Source of the DNA: Candidatus Limnocylindrales bacterium
GTDB lineage: Bacteria > Chloroflexota > Limnocylindria > Limnocylindrales > CSP1-4
NCBI GenBank assembly: GCA_030647575.1
Contig: JAUSJS010000089.1
Location: 1 to 12,212, forward strand
Direction: 5' to 3'
Length of the DNA: 12,212 nucleotides
Shown: positions 7,482 through 12,212 of the stretch, in pieces
Position numbering within the stretch: position 1 is the first letter of the stretch
Layout of the letters: each line of letters starts with the position of its first letter
Position numbers and translations under genes: made by a program
The notes under the pieces: generated by a model
Database searches by the model: none
What the model saw: the letters and a program-made list of their open reading frames with translations, nothing else
Told to the model about the DNA's origin: nothing

Positions 7482-8318
7482 TTACATGTTCCGGCTGGGC
7501 GCCCCTCGCTGCCGTCGGGCCTCGTACAGCAGGATCGCGGCACTGACCGAGACGTTGAGGCTGTCGGCGACGCCGAGCATCGGCAGCCGAACCGCCTCGA
7601 TCTCCGGATCGGTCCAGGCGGCCGACAGGCCGTCGGACTCCGCGCCGAGTGCGATCGCCAGCGGGCCGGTCAGGTCGACGTCGGTGTAGAGACGATCGGC
7701 ATCCACCCGTGCGGCGACGATGCGCAGACCGCGGCCGCGGAGCCAGGCGAGCGTTGAGGCCGTGGAGGCGGCGGCCAGCGGCACGCTGAAGACGGTTCCA
7801 GCACTGGCCCGGATCGCGTTCGGGTTGAACGGATCGGTCCGGGCGTCAGCGACGATCAGCGCGTCCGCCCCGGCCCCATCCGCGGAGCGCAGGACCGCCC
7901 CGATGTTGCCGGGCTTCTCGGCGCCCTCGATGACGACCACGAGCGGGTCGTTCGGCACGGCGAGATGCGCGAGCCCGAGCGACGGGACGCGCACGACGGC
8001 GACGACACCCTCGGCACGTTCGCCGAAGGCGAGCTTCGCGAAGACCGGCTCGCTCACCAAGTGGACGGTCGCGCCGTCCGCGCGGAGCCGATCCAGCACG
8101 GCCCGGGCATCCGCTCCGGCCAGCAACGGCTCGCAGATGAACGCCTCGGCTACGACCACGCCCGCATCGAGGGCGCGACGTAGCTCCCGGGCGCCATCGA
8201 CCAGAGTCAGGCCGGTTCGGTCACGCTCACGGCGATCACGCAGCGCGATGGTCGCCTTGACCCGCGGGTTGGCGGCGCTCGTCAGGAGCGGTCGAGTGGG
8301 GGAGTGCATCCGGCTCAT
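7482..8318 (-). CDS. SpoU/TrmH-family RNA 2'-O-methyltransferase
   Basis: A 278-residue RNA ribose 2'-O-methyltransferase of the SPOUT (trefoil-knot) superfamily, using S-adenosylmethionine. Residues 15-110 form the N-terminal substrate-binding domain (NPRVKATIALRDRRERDRTG, with VDGARELRRAL). Catalytic motif 1 is EGAEKPGNIGAVLRSADGAG (131-150), with the conserved Asn138 and Arg144. Motif 2 is GAESDGLS (225-232). Motif 3 is DSLNVSVSAAILLYEA (252-267), which forms the knot and SAM pocket. Such proteins usually modify 23S rRNA or tRNA; the precise nucleotide cannot be assigned here. The frame is open upstream, but I take the ATG at 8318. It overlaps the stop of the preceding methyltransferase (ATGA) and leaves the normal domain length. 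No Shine-Dalgarno is visible, so coupling to the upstream gene is likely. Confidence 0.92.
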   Translation of the reverse strand: MSRMHSPTRPLLTSAANPRVKATIALRDRRERDRTGLTLVDGARELRRALDAGVVVAEAFICEPLLAGADARAVLDRLRADGATVHLVSEPVFAKLAFGERAEGVVAVVRVPSLGLAHLAVPNDPLVVVIEGAEKPGNIGAVLRSADGAGADALIVADARTDPFNPNAIRASAGTVFSVPLAAASTASTLAWLRGRGLRIVAARVDADRLYTDVDLTGPLAIALGAESDGLSAAWTDPEIEAVRLPMLGVADSLNVSVSAAILLYEARRQRGAPSRNM

Positions 8319-9178
8319 GATGCGCCGGCAGGCCATCTGGCGAAGCTCCCGAGCTCGAGTCGACGGCCGTCGTCGGTCGACAGGGCCAGTTCGCCGCGCT
8401 CGAATGCGCCCACCGGCCGGGAGAGCGCCCCGGCCAGGTCCGCAGCCAGCCGGTCGCTGTCGAATCCAGGGGTATGCGCGGTCAAAAGGACGAACCCACC
8501 GGGCTCGAGCACCCGCGCGCCGGCCCCCAGGATCGTCCGGAGGTCGTCCTCGATGCGCCATGGCCGTCCAGCCGGCCCGTGTCCGTAGGTCGGAGGGTCG
8601 AGCACGAGGCCGGCATAGCGGCGGCCGCGCCGCGCCTCCCGTTGGGTGAACCCGAGCGCGTCGTCCACGATCCAGCGGATCGGGCGACCGTCCAGGCGGG
8701 ACCGTTCGGCATTGCGGCGTGCCCAGGCAACCGTAGGTCGTGCGCTATCCACGTGCGTGACGGCCGCGCCCGCGGCTGCCATCGCCAGCGTGACGAGCCC
8801 GGTGTAGGCGAAGAGGTGGAGGACCGCTGGCGCCTGCGGCTCGGTGCCGCCGGAGGCTGCGGCGAGCTCTGTGACGCGCCTCTTCAGCCATGGAAGCATC
8901 GCGAGGTGCTCGGGGAAGACGCCCAGCTGACCGGCATCCGTTGGACGCAGCTCCATCAACAGTCCGTCAAGCTCGATCGGCCAGGACCCTGTGGTCGCCG
9001 CGGGTCCCGTCCAGCCATGGTCGCGATCGAACCGGAGGTCGGCACCGAGCCAGGCCTCGGCCTCACGCCGGGCGCCGAGTGCCCCCGCATGGGGTCGGTC
9101 GACCGAGCGCTCGCCGAACCGCTCGAGTCGAGCACCGTCACCGAAGTCGATGAGCTGGAATTCGGGACGCACCTGCAT
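8315..9178 (-). CDS. Class I SAM-dependent RNA methyltransferase (RlmI/RlmK-like)
   Basis: A 287-residue Rossmann-fold methyltransferase related to the 23S rRNA methyltransferases of the RlmI/RlmK(L) type. The SAM-binding motif I is VLHLFAYTGLVTLAMAAAGA (119-138). The acidic ribose-binding residue is Asp144 in THVDSARP. The catalytic loop is DPPTYG (194-199), as in methyltransferases acting on RNA bases. The final strand-helix segment is at 220-236 (ARVLEPGGFVLLTAHT). It is shorter than RlmI and lacks an evident PUA domain. The frame runs up to 9250, but I prefer the ATG at 9178. The extra Arg/Pro-rich residues look non-coding, whereas MQVRPEFQLIDFGDGARLERFG looks like the normal beginning. 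A -10-like box sits 6 bases before this ATG. The gene is first of a minus-strand run and overlaps the SpoU gene by 4 bases. The modified base is unknown. Confidence 0.87.
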   Translation of the reverse strand: MQVRPEFQLIDFGDGARLERFGERSVDRPHAGALGARREAEAWLGADLRFDRDHGWTGPAATTGSWPIELDGLLMELRPTDAGQLGVFPEHLAMLPWLKRRVTELAAASGGTEPQAPAVLHLFAYTGLVTLAMAAAGAAVTHVDSARPTVAWARRNAERSRLDGRPIRWIVDDALGFTQREARRGRRYAGLVLDPPTYGHGPAGRPWRIEDDLRTILGAGARVLEPGGFVLLTAHTPGFDSDRLAADLAGALSRPVGAFERGELALSTDDGRRLELGSFARWPAGAS

Positions 9179-9184
9179 TCGTCG

Positions 9185-9214
9185 ATCATGACGGTCGGGC
9201 CGCTGGCTCGACAC
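9185..9214 (-). promoter_or_regulatory. Possible leaderless promoter of the minus-strand methyltransferase run
   Basis: Read on the minus strand, CATGAT (9190-9185) lies 6 bases before the ATG at 9178. This is the same spacing as the amidohydrolase promoter. GTGTCG (9214-9209) lies 18 bases further upstream and resembles the TTGTCG -35 of the tRNA promoter. No Shine-Dalgarno is present. The match to a -10 is imperfect (4 of 6 to TATAAT), so confidence is low. Confidence 0.35.
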
Positions 9215-9353
9215 GTGCGGTAGGGTGGTGCCCGGACACCGTCGTCGCACGGCGCGCGTTCCGAGTCAGAATCCGCCGAGGCATCACGCGTCGATCGCCA
9301 GATCCGTCTCATCCCGCTCAGCCAGGCTTCATCCCGCCGGCCGCAGATGAACG

Positions 9354-11594
9354 ATGCGTGTCCCGCCGTGCGGCCGTTCCCCGAGGGTCTCCTCCATCTC
9401 CAACGCCGACCTGCCCCAGCGTCATCCTGACCGCGAGTTCCTCCCGCACGTGGAGGGACTGCGCGCGGTCGCGGTGCTCGCCGTCCTCTGGTATCACGTC
9501 GGCCTGCCGGGGATGAGTGGCGGCTTCGTCGGCGTCGACATCTTCTTCGTGATCTCCGGGTTCCTGATCACCGGCCTCCTGTTGCGCGAGCACGAGACCG
9601 CCGGTCGGATCGACTTGCGCCACTTCTACTCGCGGCGGATGCGCCGCATCCTCCCGGCGGTCCTGGCCACGATCGCGCTCACGATGGTCGCGGCAGCGCT
9701 GGTCCTCGCACCGTTGCAGATGCCGGGGATCGCCCAGGACGGCGCCGCCGCGGCGCTCTCGCTCGGGAACATGCGCTTCGCGCTGGAATCGGCGGATTAC
9801 TTCGCCGCGACCGATCCATCGCCGTTCCGCCACCTGTGGTCGCTTGGCGTCGAGGAGCAGTTCTACCTGGTCTGGCCGGCGCTGGTGATCGTCGCCCTTC
9901 GGGCCTTCCAGTCCCGCCTGGGGATGGCGCTCGCGATCGGCGCATTGACGGTCGGCTCGTTCACCTTCGCGCTGTGGCTCACCGAGGCGTTCGCCCCGTG
10001 GGCGTTCTACTCGCTCCCGAGCCGTCTGTGGGAGCTCGCCCTGGGCGGCTTCCTTGCCGTCGCGGCGGGGTGGCTGGCGCGCCTGCCAGCGCTGATCCTC
10101 ATCTCTCTGGGCGGGCTGGGTGTCGCGCTTGTCGGGGCGGCCGTCGTGGTGATCGATGGTGCGACACCGTATCCAGGGGGCGCCGCACTCCTGCCAACGC
10201 TCGGAGCGGCTGCCCTGATCGTGGGCGGCGGTCGTGGCGGGCCCGTCAGCTGGGTCCTGACCCGGCGGCCGGCGCGGTTCGTCGGACGGATCTCCTACTC
10301 GCTCTACCTGTGGCACTGGCCGATCCTCGTGCTCCCGTCACTGGCAACCGGCGAGTCGCTCCCGCTGGTCCTGCGGTGCGCGCTCGGCGGGGTCTCCGTC
10401 CTGGTCGCCGCGGCAAGCTGGCGCCTTATCGAAGAACCCTTCCGTCGTGGTCGGCTCTGGACCCGCCGCCCCCGTCTCGTGCTGGCGACCGCGCTGACCA
10501 CGGCCATCGCGGTGGCCGTCTTCGCCATCGGGATCGGCGACTACAGCCTCGGCCGGGTGGCAGCAGTCGGCGCCGCACCTTCGGCGCCCGTCGCCATCTC
10601 GGGGTCGCCGTCGACCGCTGCTGAGGCGGGTGCCAATGAGGCGCGCTCCGGTGGGGCGCCCGGAAGACCGGAGGCGACGTCGGTGCCGCCGAGCCCGTCG
10701 GCTGCGGATGCATCTCCCGAGCCAAGCGCGCCCCCGAGCGCGCCCACGATCGAGCCCACGGTCGCTCCATCGGCGACGCCACCGGCGGAACCGACCGCCG
10801 TCCTACATCCGTGGCCGTTGCCAGCCGATATCCGGCCCGCGCTTGCCCTGGCGCGCTCCGACAAGGAACGGATCATCGGGGACGGCTGCTTCATGAGCCT
10901 GCGCGGCAGCAAGCCCCCCAACTGCGTCTATGGCTATCCCGAAGGCAGCTTCACCGTCGCCCTCGTCGGCGACTCCCACGCGGCACACTGGTTCCCGGCG
11001 ATCGAAGCGATCGCGAAGGCCAACGGCTGGCGTCTCCTCACCTTCACCAAGGCATCGTGCGTCTTCGTCGATCTGCCGATCTATTCGCCGATCCTCAAGC
11101 GCGAGTACACCGAGTGCGAGGCGTGGCGGCCGCTCGTCGTCGAGCGCCTGATCGATGCGCGCCCCGACCTGACGATCGTCTCCTCGGATCGTTGGCTCCC
11201 GACTCAGGTCAAGAGCGACGCCGATCCGACCCGGCAGGGCGAGGCGATGGCCCGCCTGTTGAACCAGATTCCCGGCGCTATCGCGATCCTCGGCGACACC
11301 CCGGCGTCGCGGGTTGACGTTCCGGTCTGCCTGTCCCGGAACCTCGCGGACATCACCCGTTGCGCCACCTCGCGAATCCAGGCATTCGGCCGCCAGCAGC
11401 TGGTCCGCGAGCGCGCCGCCGCGCGCGCCGCCGATGCCACCGTCATCGACCTGTCGGACGCCATCTGCCCCGCCGACCCATGCCAGGCGGTCGTCGGCGA
11501 CACGATCGTCCAGCGCGACGACCACCACCTGACCGCCACCTTCGCCGCGTCCCTGGCCGGTCAGCTCGAGGCTGCGCTGCCGATCCCCCGATGA
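9354..11594 (+). CDS. Membrane acyltransferase with C-terminal SGNH domain (OafA/YrhL type)
   Basis: A 746-residue two-domain protein. Residues 29-395 are an acyltransferase-3 membrane domain of about 10 helices. Marks include EGLRAVAVLAVLWYHVG (34-50, with His48), GGFVGVDIFFVISGFLIT (56-73), FYSRRMRRILP (91-101), WSLGVEEQFYLVWP (162-175) and SYSLYLWHWP (314-323). A Pro/Ser/Ala-rich linker (about 405-485) leads to an SGNH-hydrolase-like domain. Its nucleophile block is VALVGDSHAAHW (535-546, Ser541) and its catalytic Asp/His block is DDHHL (722-726). Family knowledge: such fusions O-acetylate cell-surface glycans, with the membrane part moving the acyl group and the SGNH part probably completing transfer outside. 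The target glycan is unknown. The ATG at 9354 is the first in frame and has no Shine-Dalgarno; a start a little downstream is possible. The 175-base divergent gap before it has only a weak TAGGGT box (9221-9226). Confidence 0.92.
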   Translation: MRVPPCGRSPRVSSISNADLPQRHPDREFLPHVEGLRAVAVLAVLWYHVGLPGMSGGFVGVDIFFVISGFLITGLLLREHETAGRIDLRHFYSRRMRRILPAVLATIALTMVAAALVLAPLQMPGIAQDGAAAALSLGNMRFALESADYFAATDPSPFRHLWSLGVEEQFYLVWPALVIVALRAFQSRLGMALAIGALTVGSFTFALWLTEAFAPWAFYSLPSRLWELALGGFLAVAAGWLARLPALILISLGGLGVALVGAAVVVIDGATPYPGGAALLPTLGAAALIVGGGRGGPVSWVLTRRPARFVGRISYSLYLWHWPILVLPSLATGESLPLVLRCALGGVSVLVAAASWRLIEEPFRRGRLWTRRPRLVLATALTTAIAVAVFAIGIGDYSLGRVAAVGAAPSAPVAISGSPSTAAEAGANEARSGGAPGRPEATSVPPSPSAADASPEPSAPPSAPTIEPTVAPSATPPAEPTAVLHPWPLPADIRPALALARSDKERIIGDGCFMSLRGSKPPNCVYGYPEGSFTVALVGDSHAAHWFPAIEAIAKANGWRLLTFTKASCVFVDLPIYSPILKREYTECEAWRPLVVERLIDARPDLTIVSSDRWLPTQVKSDADPTRQGEAMARLLNQIPGAIAILGDTPASRVDVPVCLSRNLADITRCATSRIQAFGRQQLVRERAAARAADATVIDLSDAICPADPCQAVVGDTIVQRDDHHLTATFAASLAGQLEAALPIPR

Positions 11595-11638
11595 GTCGTC
11601 ATCGTGATGGCGGCTCGCTCGGACACGCGCCACCATCG

Positions 11639-11667
11639 TTGTCGCCCCCGGCGCCTCGGGGTATGAT
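11639..11667 (+). promoter_or_regulatory. Sigma70-type promoter for tRNA-Val
   Basis: TTGTCG (11639-11644) and TATGAT (11662-11667) are separated by exactly 17 bases, the best promoter-like pair in the window. Transcription would begin near 11674, giving a pre-tRNA leader of about 100 bases. The spacer contains an inverted repeat, CCCCG (11646-11650) and CGGGG (11657-11661). The pair lies 45 bases after the acyltransferase stop, in a 181-base gap that holds nothing else I can name. Confidence 0.6.
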
Positions 11668-11775
11668 GCCGCTCGCCGCTGGCTCCTCGATCCTGCGGCC
11701 ACGGCTTCGGCGCGGACCTGGAACACCCGCGAGCCAACGGATCCGCGGCCCACGGAGCGGGGAACCGGCGACGTT

Positions 11776-11852
11776 GGGCGGCTAGCTCAGCTGGTTAGAG
11801 CACTTGCTTGACATGCAAGAGGTCACTGGTTCGAGTCCAGTGTCGCCCACCA
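11776..11852 (+). tRNA. tRNA-Val (anticodon GAC)
   Basis: A complete 77-base cloverleaf. The acceptor arms GGGCGGC (11776-11782) and GTCGCCC (11842-11848) pair with one G-U. The D stem is GCTC/GAGC. The anticodon stem CTTGC/GCAAG holds the loop TTGACAT, giving anticodon GAC, which reads GUC and GUU valine codons. The T stem ACTGG/CCAGT holds the loop TTCGAGT. The discriminator base is A and the 3' CCA (11850-11852) is encoded in the DNA. All invariant positions look normal, so it should be functional. Confidence 0.97.
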
Positions 11853-11888
11853 CAGCATCGCCATAACAGCATCGAGAACAGCATCGAG
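11852..11888 (+). repeat. Short direct repeats behind the tRNA 3' end
   Basis: ACAGCATCG occurs three times, at 11852-11860, 11866-11874 and 11878-11886. The last two belong to a 12-base tandem unit beginning ACAGCATCGAG. The first copy starts on the final A of the tRNA CCA. The function is unknown; it may be simple slippage or the remains of a tRNA-end duplication. It forms the spacer between the tRNA and the T-box leader. Confidence 0.6.
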
Positions 11889-11903
11889 CGGGAAGCACCC
11901 CTT

Positions 11904-12073
11904 GGAGCGGGACCCACAGAGAGCCGGGCCACGGCTGGAAGCCCGGCGGTCACCACCGGACGGGCACCACCCGTGAGCGGCCGGCGAACCGGCCCGGGCG
12001 TCGCCCGTTAGCGCGACCAAGAGTGCGCCACCCTCGGTGGCGAAGGCGGGTGGGACCGCGGGAGGAGGCGCAC
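11904..12073 (+). promoter_or_regulatory. Threonine T-box riboswitch, translational type, upstream of thrS
   Basis: A leader RNA that senses uncharged tRNA-Thr and controls thrS. The AGAGAG element of Stem I is at 11918-11923, followed by an apical hairpin GCCGGGC/GCCCGGC (11923-11929 with 11941-11947). The lower helix CGGG (11908-11911) with CCCG (11970-11973) brackets ACC at 11966-11968, followed by A, the best specifier and a Thr codon. Hairpins with CGAA (11979-11994) and GTC (11995-12007) loops follow. The T-box proper, UGGGACCGCGG (12051-12061), matches the UGGNACCGCG consensus. No terminator and U-run are present. Instead the ribosome-binding site can be sequestered, so control should be at translation initiation. 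Other ACC triplets nearby (11952-11957) leave the exact specifier slightly open. No clear promoter lies between the tRNA and this leader. Confidence 0.87.
12023..12073 (+). promoter_or_regulatory. Shine-Dalgarno and its sequestering hairpin before thrS
   Basis: The thrS Shine-Dalgarno, GGAGGAGG (12061-12068), lies 5 bases before the AUG. GTGCGCC (12023-12029) is perfectly complementary to GGCGCAC (12067-12073). After an A-A mismatch, CC (12031-12032) pairs GG (12064-12065). This helix would bury part of the ribosome-binding site and run up to the start codon. The same upstream strand can instead pair locally with GGTGGC (12036-12041), or with the T-box GGGTGG (12048-12053), giving alternative folds that free the Shine-Dalgarno. 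Confidence 0.7.
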
Positions 12074-12212
12074 ATGACGGATCAGCGGGTCGACGAGACG
12101 GCGGAGGTGGGCCTCGAGGCGCCCGAGCGCGGGTCCGCCGAGGAGCTGCTCGACGCCGGCGCGCACAGCGATCTCGACGCGATGCGCCACTCGACGGCGC
12201 ACGTCATGGCCG
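12074..12212 (+). CDS. thrS: Threonyl-tRNA synthetase (3' partial, lacks TGS domain)
   Basis: The first 46 codons of threonyl-tRNA synthetase, which charges tRNA-Thr with threonine in the cytoplasm. After about 35 acidic, unstructured residues comes MRHSTAHVMA (37-46), the HxxxH motif that opens the editing (tRNA-SAD) domain. In most bacterial enzymes an N-terminal TGS domain of about 60 residues precedes this motif. Here only about 36 residues do, with no TGS-like sequence, so the domain is absent. The ATG is fixed by the Shine-Dalgarno at 12061-12068 and by the T-box leader immediately upstream, whose threonine specifier supports the assignment. The catalytic and anticodon-binding domains lie beyond the window. 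Confidence 0.9.
   Translation, partial: MTDQRVDETAEVGLEAPERGSAEELLDAGAHSDLDAMRHSTAHVMA

Noticed and set aside
9228..9349. Possible 40-codon leader peptide (GTG at 9228) after a TAGGGT box
   Set aside because: Arg/Pro/Ala-rich with no conserved feature, no Shine-Dalgarno and no attenuator-like structure before the acyltransferase.
10801..11753. 316-residue minus-strand open frame opposite the SGNH domain
   Set aside because: No motif and biased composition; the plus strand carries the GDSH and DDHH catalytic blocks.
11776..11888. tRNA-Val as an integrated-element attachment site
   Set aside because: No integrase, no duplicated tRNA 3' end and no change in gene character; housekeeping thrS follows at once.

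Overview
This is high-GC bacterial chromosome, densely packed, with ATGA overlaps and mostly housekeeping genes. The DUF881 pair, the DUF951 protein, starts without Shine-Dalgarno sequences directly downstream of TAnnnT boxes, and a thrS preceded by an apparently translational T-box fit a Chloroflexota lineage or a related actinobacterial-type organism. The assignment is inference; no taxonomic marker gene is present. I see no phage, transposon, CRISPR or defence island.

Positions 1-4258 (plus strand) form a close-packed run. It begins with a membrane-anchored zinc peptidase whose 5' end is cut by the window. Two tandem DUF881 membrane/coiled-coil proteins follow, then a DUF951 small Cys-containing protein and an MFS exporter with an extra hydrophilic tail. 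A promoter-like box overlaps the end of the second DUF881 gene, so DUF951-MFS may also be transcribed on its own. Positions 4308-6000 hold a monocistronic YtcJ-type amidohydrolase with a textbook leaderless promoter arrangement.

Positions 6022-9178 (minus strand) are a three-gene run read from 9178 downwards. A class I RNA methyltransferase (DPPTYG motif) overlaps a SpoU/TrmH-family RNA methyltransferase. A flavoprotein disulfide reductase follows, split by a single-base frameshift near 6800. The first two suggest an rRNA/tRNA modification pair.

Positions 9354-11594 (plus strand) encode a membrane acyltransferase fused to a secreted-side SGNH esterase-like domain, the architecture of cell-surface polysaccharide O-acetylation enzymes.

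Positions 11639-12212 are the RNA-rich end. A good sigma70-type promoter drives a tRNA-Val(GAC) with encoded CCA. After a short tandem repeat comes a threonine T-box leader in which the Shine-Dalgarno sequence and the bases up to the AUG are paired with an upstream strand. The 5' end of thrS follows; this ThrRS lacks the usual N-terminal TGS domain. This end is the most interesting part: a T-box that looks translational, sitting directly behind a tRNA gene with no clear promoter of its own.
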